Shown: positions 16,199 to 24,853 of the stretch, in pieces | Position numbering within the stretch: the stretch's first letter is position 1 | Layout of the letters: every line of letters begins with the position of its first letter | Source of the DNA: Streptomyces sp. NBC_01465 | Lineage (GTDB): Bacteria; Actinomycetota; Actinomycetes; Streptomycetales; Streptomycetaceae | DNA: 64,000 nucleotides | Assembly (NCBI RefSeq): GCF_036227325.1 | Contig: NZ_CP109467.1 | Location: 8,246,001-8,310,000 of the forward strand | Direction: 5' to 3' | Program-made: the position numbers and the translations under genes | The notes under the pieces: generated by a model | The model's database searches: none | Told to the model about the DNA's origin: nothing | Seen by the model: the letters and a program-made list of their open reading frames with translations, nothing else

Positions 16199-18550
16199 AT
16201 GACCGAACTTCCCAGGCGCCATGTACTCGGAATGACGGCGGGGGCGGCAGTCGGCGCCGCCCTTCTCACCCCGGCAACGGCCGATGCGGATCCAAGAACG
16301 GCAGACACGGTCGGAGAAGTGAGAGGCGACTGGGGCACGGTCCCGGCCGCCGTCCCCGTACCGCTCGACCAGTGGTTCGACAACGACGGCATCGACACCG
16401 CGGACGCCCGCGGCGGCAACTTCGACGGTTCCGGATACACCTTCCCCGGTGAGGAACTCCCCGCAGGGCCAGTGCAGTTGGACGGAGTTCCGTTCCTCTT
16501 CCCCGCCTCGACGGCGGGCGCCAAGAACAACATCGTCGCCCTCGGGCAGCGCATCGACCTTCCCCGGGGCCGGTATCTCTCCGGCTCGTTCCTCGTCGCC
16601 TGCAGCTACGGCGCGGCCTCGGGTCCTGCCACCCTGCACTACGCGGACGGCTCGACCGGTACGGCCGGTCTCGGTGGCCCCGACTGGTACTCCGGAAGCG
16701 GACCGCTCTCCGCCCCCTACCGCTACAACCCGTCCGGCGGCAAGGACGCCAACCGCGTCTCCTTCGGCGTCTCCGAGGTCGCGATCGACCCGTCGAAGGA
16801 GATCGTGGGCGTCACCCTGCCCACCACCAACCCGGCCGAGGCCAACAAGTCATCGCTCCACGTCTTCGCGCTCTCGCTCCAACCGGCCGCCGACGGGCGG
16901 GCGTTGACCCTGCGCGCCGCCCACTCCACCACCAGCTCCCTCGACTCGGGCGCCCAGAGCGTGGAAGCCACCGTCGTCAACGCGGGCACCGTCGGGATCC
17001 TCGCCTCCGACGCGCTCACCGTCTCCGTCGACGTGGCGGGCGCCCGTACGGTCCAGCCCGCCCGGATCCCGCGGCTCGCCCCCGGCGACCAGGCCAGAGT
17101 GCGCATCGGCATCCGCAGCAGGCCCGGCGTGGAGCCGGGAACCCAGCAGTCGGGCCGGGTCGTGGCCCGCGGCCGCGGCCAGGAGGCGGCGGCATCACCG
17201 AGTCAACTCACTCTGGGTGTGCCGGACTTCCAGCCCACCGACGCCTCGCTCTCCACCCACCAGGCCCCGTACTGGTTCCAGGACGCCAAATTCGGCATTT
17301 TCATCCACTGGGGCGTGTACTCCGTGCCCGCCTGGGCGCCGGTCGGCAAGCAGTACGCCGAGTGGTACTGGGACCAGATGCAGGACCCGAACAACCCCAC
17401 CTACGCCCACCACCGCGAGGTGTACGGCGAGAACTTCAACTACGACGACTTCATACCGCAGTTCACGGCCAAGAACTTCAACCCGCGCTCCTGGGTCGAG
17501 CTCTTCCGCGACGCCGGTGCGCAGTACCACGTCCTCACCTCCAAGCACCACGAGGGCTTCGCGCTCTGGGACTCCAAGGTCTCCGACCGCAACGCCGTCA
17601 AGATGGGCCCGGGGCGCGACCTGATCAAGGAGCTCTTCGAGGCGTCCCGGACGTACGCGCCCGAACTCCACCGCGGCCTGTACTTCTCGATGCCCGAGTG
17701 GTTCAACCCCGACAACCCCTGGATGGGCCACGCGCCCCGCAACCCGTACACCCTGGAACCCGTCCCGTACACCGGCTACACCGCCGGCAAGGACTACGTG
17801 AAGGACCTCCAGGCCCCGCAGATGCTGGAGCTGATCGAGGGCTACGACCCCGAGATCATCTGGTGCGACATCGGCGGCGTGAACGACAGCCACCGGGTCC
17901 TGGCCGAGTACTTCAACCACGCCAAGAACCGCAACCGGCCGATCGAGGTGACGGTCAACAACCGCTCGGGCATCGGCCCGCACGACTTCACGACGCCCGA
18001 GTACACGACGTACGACTCGGTCGTCACCGACAAGTGGGAGGCCAGCCGGGGTCTCGACCCGTTCAGCTACGGGTACAACCAGGCCACCCCCGACAGCATG
18101 TACATGTCCGCGGAGGAGATCGTGCACACGATCGTCGACGCGACGAGCAAGAACGGGAACTTCCTGCTCGACATCGGGCCGCGCGCCGACGGCACCATCC
18201 CCGAGATCATGCAGACCAGGCTGCGCGAGACGGGCCAGTGGCTGAAGGTCAACGGCGAGGCGATCTACGGCAGTACGTACTGGGCGCGGATGCCGGAGCT
18301 GGGCGAGGACCTGCGGTTCACCGTCCAGCCGGGCAAGGCCTTCTACATCCACTCGCTGGCACAGCCCGGCGCCATGCTCACCGTCGAGGCGCCGGTACCG
18401 GTCCGCAGCGGCGACAAGGTGACCATGCTCGGCTACGGCCGGCCGCTCAACTGGCGTACGAGCGGCGGGAAAATGGTGATCGACGTGCCCGCGGGTGCCA
18501 GGGCCGCGGGCCGTTACGCCTGGGTCTTCAAGATCGAGCAGATCAGGTAG
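16199..18550 (+). CDS. Secreted alpha-L-fucosidase, glycoside hydrolase family 29
   Basis: 783 residues, exported: a twin-arginine signal (ELPRRHVLGM, hydrophobic stretch, cleavage near TADADP) indicates Tat export. Residues about 35-230 look like a carbohydrate-binding beta-sandwich and about 230-330 like an Ig/CARDB-type spacer. The GH29 domain begins near residue 355 with the sugar-contacting HWG (His370), then TSKHHEGFALW, and the nucleophile Asp557 in WCDIGG; a small C-terminal beta domain follows. GH29 enzymes release L-fucose from glycan ends by a retaining mechanism. It follows the ROK regulator and overlaps the convergent DUF1990 gene by eight bases. It probably supplies the sugar imported by the ABC system and oxidised by the operon at 23.6-25.7 kb. 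Confidence 0.92.
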   Translation: MTELPRRHVLGMTAGAAVGAALLTPATADADPRTADTVGEVRGDWGTVPAAVPVPLDQWFDNDGIDTADARGGNFDGSGYTFPGEELPAGPVQLDGVPFLFPASTAGAKNNIVALGQRIDLPRGRYLSGSFLVACSYGAASGPATLHYADGSTGTAGLGGPDWYSGSGPLSAPYRYNPSGGKDANRVSFGVSEVAIDPSKEIVGVTLPTTNPAEANKSSLHVFALSLQPAADGRALTLRAAHSTTSSLDSGAQSVEATVVNAGTVGILASDALTVSVDVAGARTVQPARIPRLAPGDQARVRIGIRSRPGVEPGTQQSGRVVARGRGQEAAASPSQLTLGVPDFQPTDASLSTHQAPYWFQDAKFGIFIHWGVYSVPAWAPVGKQYAEWYWDQMQDPNNPTYAHHREVYGENFNYDDFIPQFTAKNFNPRSWVELFRDAGAQYHVLTSKHHEGFALWDSKVSDRNAVKMGPGRDLIKELFEASRTYAPELHRGLYFSMPEWFNPDNPWMGHAPRNPYTLEPVPYTGYTAGKDYVKDLQAPQMLELIEGYDPEIIWCDIGGVNDSHRVLAEYFNHAKNRNRPIEVTVNNRSGIGPHDFTTPEYTTYDSVVTDKWEASRGLDPFSYGYNQATPDSMYMSAEEIVHTIVDATSKNGNFLLDIGPRADGTIPEIMQTRLRETGQWLKVNGEAIYGSTYWARMPELGEDLRFTVQPGKAFYIHSLAQPGAMLTVEAPVPVRSGDKVTMLGYGRPLNWRTSGGKMVIDVPAGARAAGRYAWVFKIEQIR

Positions 18551-19091
18551 CGCCGTCGGCGATCCGCCGGAGGACCGCGGTGAGCCGGTGGGCGTAGGCC
18601 CGCTGGAGCACCGGGACCAGCGGGCCCGCGAGCCGGGTGTACCAGCTCGCGGGCCGGCTGAAGGCAGTGACCGTGAACCACACGGTCCCGTCCGCGGCCA
18701 GCTCGACCACGAACGACTCCTCGCCGCACTCCGGGTGGCGGGCGCGGGTGCCGTACGCGAACCCGGTCCGTTCGCTCTCGTACGCCGTCCAGATCACCTC
18801 GCAGGGGGCGCGGAACCGCAGCGGCCCGAACCCCAGCGACACCTCGACGAACGTCTCCGGCTCGACGCGCGGAACCTCCGCCGTCACCCGCGCACCCGTG
18901 GCGCGGTGCATCCGCCAGCCGGTCACGGCGGAGCCCGCGGCCTCGAACGCCGCGCGGCCGTGACCGACGGGGGAGCGGACCTGGAGGTGGTGGTAGCCGG
19001 GAGGCAGCGGGAGCAGGCGGGTGGCGCCGCGCTCCTCGTAGTTGAGGGCGCCCGAGCGGTCGGTCCGGTTCATCCGGCTCAGAAGATTCAT
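18543..19091 (-). CDS. DUF1990-family protein
   Basis: 182 residues, start ATG 19091 overlapping the YndJ stop by four bases. The conserved DUF1990 elements are visible: NYEERGATR near the N-terminus, PPGYHHLQVRSPVGHGRAAF, VPRVEPETFVEVSLGFGPL, FAYGTRARHPECGEESF and a C-terminal AYAHRLTAVLRR. The family is of unknown function and is often found next to YndJ-like membrane proteins, as here. No signal peptide or membrane helix. The fold is expected to be a small beta-barrel; no catalytic residues can be proposed. Confidence 0.85.
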   Translation of the reverse strand: MNLLSRMNRTDRSGALNYEERGATRLLPLPPGYHHLQVRSPVGHGRAAFEAAGSAVTGWRMHRATGARVTAEVPRVEPETFVEVSLGFGPLRFRAPCEVIWTAYESERTGFAYGTRARHPECGEESFVVELAADGTVWFTVTAFSRPASWYTRLAGPLVPVLQRAYAHRLTAVLRRIADGAT

Positions 19092-19909
19092 ACGGCAGCA
19101 GTCTCCTTGATGCGACGCCAGGCCAGCACCGAACAGAGTGCGAAGCCGAGCGCGTTGCCGAGGCCGTGAGTGGCGGCCATCCAGGTCAGGGTGGGATGCG
19201 GAATTCCGGTGGCCTCGCCGAGTGCCCAGCTCAGCGCGAGGAGCATGGTTGCCACCAGGACACCGGCGGCGGTGGCGAGCATCGCCCGCGTCAGCCGGTC
19301 CCGGCCGCGCGTACGAATGTCCCGCCAGGTCAGCAGCGAAACGGCCCACATGCCCGCAGTGAGGACAAGTGCCCCTGCGAGTTCTGCCCAGTCGTCGACG
19401 AAGTAGCCGACGAGTACGAGCAGCGTTCCCAGTGGCACGCTCAGCGCGGCCAGCTTTCCCGTACGTCCGCCGCTCGTCCGGCAGCAGAGGCCCGCGACCA
19501 GGGCCGCGCTGAATCCGGCGAAGTGGAAGTGCGGCACGGTCAGCGCCAGGATTCCCAGGCCGAAGCCGAACAGTTCGTGCCCCGAGCGTTCGGCGACCAG
19601 GGCGAGGCCGGCGACGGACGGGGTGACCAGCGCGGTGAGCACCGCGATCTCGGCGGCGGCGAGGGAGCGGTTGCGGTACAGCCGCAGTGGCGCGTGCGCC
19701 GCGAGGAACACGGTGGCCAGGGCGTAGACCGAGGCCAGGGCGGTCGCCGTCGGACCGCGCTCCAGCCAGAGCGAGAGGGCGCCGGGCACCGCCGCGAGCG
19801 GCCAGAGCCGACGGACCGGATCCAGCCGGGGGTCGCCGATCAGCCGCAGCCCCGCGGGGACCACGACCAGCATCCCCAGCATCACGATCAGATCGACCAG
19901 TACGGACAT
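19088..19909 (-). CDS. YndJ-family integral membrane protein
   Basis: 273 residues with about eight hydrophobic segments and little else. The stretch TVPHFHFAGFSAALVAGL, with its His-x-His-Phe, and the late HGLGNALGF match the YndJ family, named after a Bacillus membrane protein of unknown function. It is co-transcribed and translationally coupled with the DUF1990 gene downstream. Its start at 19909 is 20 bp from a perfect 14-bp palindrome that is probably its operator. Confidence 0.8.
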   Translation of the reverse strand: MSVLVDLIVMLGMLVVVPAGLRLIGDPRLDPVRRLWPLAAVPGALSLWLERGPTATALASVYALATVFLAAHAPLRLYRNRSLAAAEIAVLTALVTPSVAGLALVAERSGHELFGFGLGILALTVPHFHFAGFSAALVAGLCCRTSGGRTGKLAALSVPLGTLLVLVGYFVDDWAELAGALVLTAGMWAVSLLTWRDIRTRGRDRLTRAMLATAAGVLVATMLLALSWALGEATGIPHPTLTWMAATHGLGNALGFALCSVLAWRRIKETAAV

Positions 19910-19929
19910 CTGTTCCCCCCACCCCTTGG

Positions 19930-19943
19930 TTGAACGCGTTCAA
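19930..19943. promoter_or_regulatory. Palindromic operator 1 between yndJ-like and SpoIIE-like genes
   Basis: TTGAACGCGTTCAA, a perfect 14-bp palindrome 20 bp upstream of the YndJ-like start. The form, with outer TTGAAC arms and a two-base centre, is typical of TetR-family operators. No TetR gene lies next to it in the window. Confidence 0.65.
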
Positions 19944-19969
19944 GACGCAGCTTGAGCGTAGACCGTGAA

Positions 19970-19983
19970 TTGAACGTGTTCAA
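19970..19983. promoter_or_regulatory. Palindromic operator 2, same motif 40 bp away
   Basis: TTGAACGTGTTCAA repeats the motif with one change at the centre (GT for GC). The two sites are exactly 40 bp apart centre to centre, close to four helical turns, so dimers bound to both would face the same side of the DNA. The second lies 53 bp before the SpoIIE-type gene. Confidence 0.65.
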
Positions 19984-20036
19984 GTCCGAATCCCCGACCG
20001 TTCGAGTAATGGGACAAACCGTGGCAGAGTGGCTCC

Positions 20037-22109
20037 ATGGTGGATCGGACGGCGGGCACTTCGTCCCTTCCGGACGACTGGCCCGCACACCCGGATCTGA
20101 GCCTTGCCCTGAACCGGATGGGCAGCTTCGACTGGGATCTCGACAGCGGACTGATGCACCTCGATCAGTCCGCCCTCGACGTGTTCGACCTCTACGCCGA
20201 CGAGTACGACGGCCACCCCGAGACCCTCGGCCGCCGCGTCCCCTCCGACGAGGGCACCCGGCTCGACGCGATGGTCTCCCAGGCACTCAAGAACGGCGCG
20301 ACCACCTACGGCGCCTACTTCCGCGTCCGCGGCCGCGACGGCTTCCTGCGCTGGGTCCACACCCAGGGCTTCATCCGCCGCAACGCCGAAGGCCGGCCGC
20401 ACCGCATCATCGGCATCGTCCGCGACGCGGCCCAGGAGCTCGCCGAGTCCGCCGCCCGCCACGAGCTGGACACCGAGCGACGCCGCCGTACGAGCCTCGT
20501 CGAGGGGACCACCGCGGCCCTGGCGCACGCCCGCACCGTCCGCGACGTCATCGACGTACTGAAGGACTCGCAGGGCCTCGAACACCTGGGGGCCACCAGC
20601 CTGGTCATGGGTCTGCACGAGGCCGGCCGCATCCACCTCGTCGCCGAGGGGCCGGAGAACAGCTTCGTGCCCGGCACGCGCTACACCCGGGTCGACGAGC
20701 CGTACCCGATGAGCGAGGTGATCCGCACCCTCGCACCCCGCTTCATCGAGTCGCCCGAGGACTTCGCGACCTCCTACCCGGGCCTGTGGCCGCACATCAG
20801 CGGCCTGGGCATCACCGCCGCCGCGTATCTGCCGCTGATCGCGCAGGCCCGCCCCATCGGCGCGCTCGGGCTGCTCTACCGCGACAAGACGGGCTTCACC
20901 AGCGACGAGCGCAACCTTCTGGTCGCCCTCGGCAGTTCCATCGCCCAGAGCCTGCAGCGCGCCATGCTCTACGAACAGGAGCACGACCTGGCCCAGGGGC
21001 TCCAGCAGGCGATGCTGCCTCGCCGCATCCCCGAGGTTGCGGGGGCGGAGATCGCCGTCCGCTACCGTTCCGCCCGGCTCGGCCGGGACATCGGCGGTGA
21101 CTGGTACGACGTGATCCCCCTGCCCGGCGGCCGGGTCGGGGCCGTCATCGGCGACGTACAGGGGCACGACACCCATGCGGCGGCCGTCATGGGCCAACTC
21201 CGCATCGTGCTGCGGGCGTACGCGGCCGAGGGGCACACCCCCGCCACCGTCGTGGCCCGCGCATCCGTCTTCCTCCACGAACTGGACACCGACCGCTTCG
21301 CCACCTGCACCTACGCCGAGGTCGACCTGTCCACCGGCGTCATCCAGGTGGTGCGCGCCGGGCACGTCGACCCCCTGATGCGGCACGCCGACGGCAGCTG
21401 CCGACGGCTGCCCGTCGAGGGCGGACTGCCGCTCGGGCTCTCCGCCGAGTTCCGGCAGCTCGAATACCCCGTCACCACCGTGGAGCTGGACCCCGGACAT
21501 GCCCTGCTGCTCTACACCGACGGCCTCGTGGAGCAGCCCGGCGCGGACCTGGACGACGGCATGCAGGCGCTGTCGATGGCGGTCGAGAGCGGCCCGAGGG
21601 ATCTGCAGCTCCTGGCCGACCGGCTGTGCGAGGTGGTCGACGACCGCAGCGGCGCGGACGACGTGGCGCTGCTGCTTCTGCGCCGTACGGTCGGGGACCT
21701 GCCGCAGTCGGGCGGCCGGCTGCGGCAGCATGTGGCCGCCGCCGACCCGGAGGCGCTGAGCTCGGCGCGGCACATGATCCGTGCGGCGGTCCGGGCCTGG
21801 GGCGCCCGGGAGAGGTCCGATGAAATCGAGCTGGCCGCCGACGAGTTGATCACCAACGCGCTGATGCACACCGACGGCGGGGCCATCGTCACGATCCGGG
21901 TTCTCGCGGGTCCCGAGCGCCGGATGCGCGTCGAGGTGGAGGACCGGTCCAGCGCTCTGCCGCGCCGCCGTGAGGCGGGGGAGTCGGGGGTCTCGGGGCG
22001 CGGGCTGATGCTGGTGGACCGGTTGGCGGAGGTGTGGGGAGTCGAGTCGCGAGGCAGCGGTAAATGCGTGTGGTGCGAGTTCATCGTGCCGCGGCGCGAG
22101 GCAATGTGA
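20037..22109 (+). CDS. PAS-GAF-SpoIIE phosphatase with C-terminal ATPase-like kinase domain
   Basis: 690 residues, soluble. Residues about 20-135 form a PAS domain, about 150-315 a GAF domain, about 325-545 a PP2C/SpoIIE Ser/Thr phosphatase (LARDIGGDWYDVIPL-like start, GDVQGHD, TCTYAEVDL, LLYTDGLVE, GADDVALL metal motifs) and about 565-685 a HATPase_c_2 domain of the anti-sigma kinase type (ADELITNALMH, SGRGLMLVDRLAE). Such sensors control sigma factors by dephosphorylating anti-sigma antagonists while the ATPase domain can rephosphorylate them. No STAS antagonist or sigma-B-type factor is adjacent. It is divergent from the YndJ pair; the ATG at 20037 has no strong ribosome site. Confidence 0.9.
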   Translation: MVDRTAGTSSLPDDWPAHPDLSLALNRMGSFDWDLDSGLMHLDQSALDVFDLYADEYDGHPETLGRRVPSDEGTRLDAMVSQALKNGATTYGAYFRVRGRDGFLRWVHTQGFIRRNAEGRPHRIIGIVRDAAQELAESAARHELDTERRRRTSLVEGTTAALAHARTVRDVIDVLKDSQGLEHLGATSLVMGLHEAGRIHLVAEGPENSFVPGTRYTRVDEPYPMSEVIRTLAPRFIESPEDFATSYPGLWPHISGLGITAAAYLPLIAQARPIGALGLLYRDKTGFTSDERNLLVALGSSIAQSLQRAMLYEQEHDLAQGLQQAMLPRRIPEVAGAEIAVRYRSARLGRDIGGDWYDVIPLPGGRVGAVIGDVQGHDTHAAAVMGQLRIVLRAYAAEGHTPATVVARASVFLHELDTDRFATCTYAEVDLSTGVIQVVRAGHVDPLMRHADGSCRRLPVEGGLPLGLSAEFRQLEYPVTTVELDPGHALLLYTDGLVEQPGADLDDGMQALSMAVESGPRDLQLLADRLCEVVDDRSGADDVALLLLRRTVGDLPQSGGRLRQHVAAADPEALSSARHMIRAAVRAWGARERSDEIELAADELITNALMHTDGGAIVTIRVLAGPERRMRVEVEDRSSALPRRREAGESGVSGRGLMLVDRLAEVWGVESRGSGKCVWCEFIVPRREAM

Positions 22110-22147
22110 TGGATACGCGCTGGTAACGGTCCGTATCCTGAACGTAC

Positions 22148-23560
22148 TTGACCGTAACCGACCGTGGGCGATTGACTGCTGGTTCACCCGCCTCCGATGA
22201 CATCGAGGATCCGTTGAGCACCGAGCTTCTGGCACCGCTTGATCTCGCGTTCTGGCACCTCGAATCCGCCGAGCACCCCATGCATCTGGGAGCGCTCGCC
22301 GTCTTCGATCCCGCACCAGGCTCCGGCGACGAGGAACTGGTGAACGTCCTCGCCGCCCGGGCCGCCGCCATCCCCCGGCTGAGGATGTGCGTACGGGGGG
22401 TGTGGCTGCCCGTGGGCGGGGCCGCCTGGAGCGAGGACAAGCACTTCGACGTGACCCGCCATGTGCGGCTCGTACGGCTGTCCGCAGCCGACTTCGACGC
22501 AGAAGTCAGAGATCTCGCGGGGGAGTTGATGGAGCGCCCGCTGGAGCGCGGGATCCCGCCCTGGGAGATGTACGTGCTGACGGGTGGCGCAGACGGCTCC
22601 TTCGCCGTCCTGGTGAAGATGCATCACGCGCTCGCCGACGGAATGCGCGCCGTGGCGATCGGGGCCGGCATCTTCGACCAGATCGCGGGTGCGCGTGCCG
22701 TGGCCGGCACCCGGCGGAGGAAGGCCGTACCGCCCCGTTCGTGGCTGCCGGGGCCGCGGCAGGTCGCGGGCTTCGCACGGGACAGGATCGAGGAGTTCGG
22801 GCAGGCGGTGGGCATCGGGGCCTCGGTGATGCGGGCCAGCAGGCTCGATCTGTGGGGGGACTCGGCGCTGACCGCGAGTTCGAGCGGGACGCGGCGGATG
22901 GCGACGGCCGTACTGGACCAGACCGATGTGCTGCGGGTCCGGCGCGCGGTGGGCGGTACGGCGAACGACGTGCTGATCGCCACGGTCGCCGGAGGGCTGC
23001 GGCGCTGGCTCCTGGAGCGCGGCGAGGAGCTCCCGGGCGCCGACCCGCGGGCGCTGGTGCCGGTGTCCCGGCGCCGCCCGGGCGCACCTCCCAGCTCCGG
23101 GAACAAGCTCTCGGCCTACCTTGTCGGTCTGCCGGTCTCCGAACCGGACCCCTGGCTGCGGCTCGGTGTTGTACGTGACGCCATGGACCGCAACAAGGCG
23201 GCCGGACCCTCGCGCGGGGCCGGTGCGGTGGCCGTTCTCGCCGATCAACTGCCGCCGCTGGCGCACCGGTTCGGGGCGTCGTTGGCGGGCAGTGCGGCCC
23301 GGGTGCTCTTCGACGTACTGGTGACCAGTGTCCCGCTGCCGCGCTCCACCCTCTCGCTCGGCGGCTGCCCGCTGCGCGAGATCTATCCGATGGCCCCGCT
23401 GGCACGCGGGCAGGCCCTCGCCGTCGCGCTCTCCACGTACGGCGGTCGGGTGCATGTGGGGCTGGTCGCCGACGGCAAGGCGGTGCCGGACGCCGACCGT
23501 CTCGCGGCGTGCATGAAGGAGGAGCTCGCAGAATTGCTCGCAGAGGTGTTGACGCACTGA
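22148..23560 (+). CDS. WS/DGAT-family acyltransferase
   Basis: Up to 470 residues, the normal size. The catalytic HHALADG (HHxxxDG, His159-Gly165 from the first start) is intact, preceded by APLDLAFWHLES and PMHLGALAVFD at the N-terminus and followed by GTANDVLIATVAGGLRRW. These enzymes join fatty acyl-CoA to diacylglycerol or fatty alcohol to make storage lipid. The longest frame opens at TTG 22148; TTG 22214, with GAGGA four bases upstream, gives a protein starting at the conserved STELLAPLD region and is equally likely. It precedes the fucose oxidation operon by nine bases, so it may share its mRNA although the function is unrelated. Confidence 0.88.
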   Translation: MTVTDRGRLTAGSPASDDIEDPLSTELLAPLDLAFWHLESAEHPMHLGALAVFDPAPGSGDEELVNVLAARAAAIPRLRMCVRGVWLPVGGAAWSEDKHFDVTRHVRLVRLSAADFDAEVRDLAGELMERPLERGIPPWEMYVLTGGADGSFAVLVKMHHALADGMRAVAIGAGIFDQIAGARAVAGTRRRKAVPPRSWLPGPRQVAGFARDRIEEFGQAVGIGASVMRASRLDLWGDSALTASSSGTRRMATAVLDQTDVLRVRRAVGGTANDVLIATVAGGLRRWLLERGEELPGADPRALVPVSRRRPGAPPSSGNKLSAYLVGLPVSEPDPWLRLGVVRDAMDRNKAAGPSRGAGAVAVLADQLPPLAHRFGASLAGSAARVLFDVLVTSVPLPRSTLSLGGCPLREIYPMAPLARGQALAVALSTYGGRVHVGLVADGKAVPDADRLAACMKEELAELLAEVLTH

Positions 23561-23569
23561 AGTGATCCG

Positions 23570-24541
23570 ATGAATATTCGTCGCATGCGGCGGAACATGA
23601 TCGGACACAGCGGGGTCGAAGTCACCGAACTCTCCTTCGGCGCGGCCGGGATCGGCAATCTCTTCACCCCGGTCGGCGACGAGGAAGCCCGGGCCGCGGT
23701 GGACGCGGCCTGGGACGAAGGCATTCGGTACTTCGACACCGCGCCGCACTACGGACTGGGGCTCTCCGAGCGCCGGCTCGGCGCGGCGCTGCGGGACCGG
23801 CCGCGCGAGGAGTACGTCGTCTCCACCAAGGTCGGACGAATCCTTGAGCCCGCAGCGGGCGGGGGTGACGACCTGGCCAACGGCTTCGCCGTCCCCGCCG
23901 ACGCCCGACGCGTCTGGGACTTCAGCGCCGACGGGATCCGCCGCAGCATCGAGGACAGCCTGCTGCGCCTCGGCCTGGACCGGATCGACCTCGTCTATCT
24001 GCACGATCCGGACGACCATGCGGAGGCCGCCTTCGGCCAGGCCTACCCGGCCCTGGAGAAACTGCGCGCCGAAGGCGTCGTCGGCGCGATCGGCGCCGGA
24101 ATGAACCAGACCGCGATGCTCACCCGCTTCCTCCGCGACACCGACGTCGACGCCGTGCTCTGCGCGGGCCGCTACACCCTCCTCGACCGCACCGCCCTCG
24201 CCGAGCTGCTGCCCGAGGCCACCGCGCGCGGCAAGAGCGTCGTCGTGGGAGGCGTCTTCAACTCCGGGCTGCTCGCCGACCCCCGGCCGGGCGCGACCTA
24301 CAACTACACCGCCGCCTCCACCGAACTCCTCGACCGTGCCCTGCACTTGAAGGACGTCGCGGGCCGCCACGGAGTCCCGCTGCGGGCCGCGGCCCTCCGC
24401 TACCCCGCCCGGCACCCCGCCGTGGCGAGCGTCCTGGTCGGCACCCGGTCGGCCGACGAGGTGCGCGACGCCGCCGCCATGATGCGCCACGAGACCCCCG
24501 CCGCGCTCTGGGACGAACTGCACACCGAGGAGCCGAGTTGA
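23570..24541 (+). CDS. Aldo/keto reductase, probable L-fucose 1-dehydrogenase
   Basis: 323 residues, single AKR barrel. Catalytic Asp and Tyr are in YFDTAPHYG, Lys in STKVGR, and the His in YLHDPD; the cofactor segment is VLVGTRSADEV. The sequence belongs to the branch containing bacterial L-fucose/D-threo-aldose 1-dehydrogenases and pyridoxal 4-dehydrogenase. What settles the assignment is the neighbourhood: the next two genes encode a sugar mutarotase and a sugar lactonase, which would supply the right anomer and open the lactone product. NAD(P)-dependent oxidation of L-fucose to L-fucono-lactone is expected. Starts at ATG 23570, nine bases after the acyltransferase. Confidence 0.85.
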   Translation: MNIRRMRRNMIGHSGVEVTELSFGAAGIGNLFTPVGDEEARAAVDAAWDEGIRYFDTAPHYGLGLSERRLGAALRDRPREEYVVSTKVGRILEPAAGGGDDLANGFAVPADARRVWDFSADGIRRSIEDSLLRLGLDRIDLVYLHDPDDHAEAAFGQAYPALEKLRAEGVVGAIGAGMNQTAMLTRFLRDTDVDAVLCAGRYTLLDRTALAELLPEATARGKSVVVGGVFNSGLLADPRPGATYNYTAASTELLDRALHLKDVAGRHGVPLRAAALRYPARHPAVASVLVGTRSADEVRDAAAMMRHETPAALWDELHTEEPS

Positions 24542-24849
24542 GAGTCGCCCTGCACACCAAGGTCCGCGCCGACCGGATCGAGGAGTACGAAGCCGCACAC
24601 CGCGAGGTCCCCGAGGAGCTGACCGCGGCGATACGGTCCGCGGGCGCCACCTCCTGGACGATCTGGCGCAGCGGCACCGACCTCTTCCACCTCATCGAGT
24701 GCGAGGACTACGCGCGGATGCTGGCCGAGCTGGAGAAGCTGCCGGTGAACATCGCCTGGCAGGCCCGCATGGACCAGCTCCTCGACGTCGCCCACGACTA
24801 TTCGTCGGAGGGGTCCTCGGCCGGACTGCCCGTCGCCTGGGAGCTCTGA
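24538..24849 (+). CDS. L-rhamnose/L-fucose mutarotase family protein
   Basis: 103 residues, the size of RhaM-type mutarotases. VALHTKVRADRIEEYEAAH carries His21 at the position of the catalytic His of E. coli RhaM, followed by the WTIWRSG strand and FHLIECEDY. It interconverts sugar anomers so that the dehydrogenase upstream always has substrate. The start is TTG 24538, preceded by GAGGAG with a five-base spacer, and overlaps the reductase stop as TTGA, so the two proteins are translationally coupled. Substrate (fucose rather than rhamnose) is inferred from the operon and the fucosidase nearby. Confidence 0.87.
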   Translation: MRVALHTKVRADRIEEYEAAHREVPEELTAAIRSAGATSWTIWRSGTDLFHLIECEDYARMLAELEKLPVNIAWQARMDQLLDVAHDYSSEGSSAGLPVAWEL

Positions 24850-24853
24850 GCGC

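Noticed and set aside
22111..22138. GGATAC-N16-GTATCC repeat just after the SpoIIE-type gene, as a terminator
   Set aside because: Arms of six bases with a 16-base loop are too weak for a terminator; it could be an operator but nothing else supports it.
22184..24598. 804-codon minus-strand frame over the acyltransferase and reductase genes
   Set aside because: Antisense shadow; HHxxxDG and AKR motifs on the plus strand are unmistakable.
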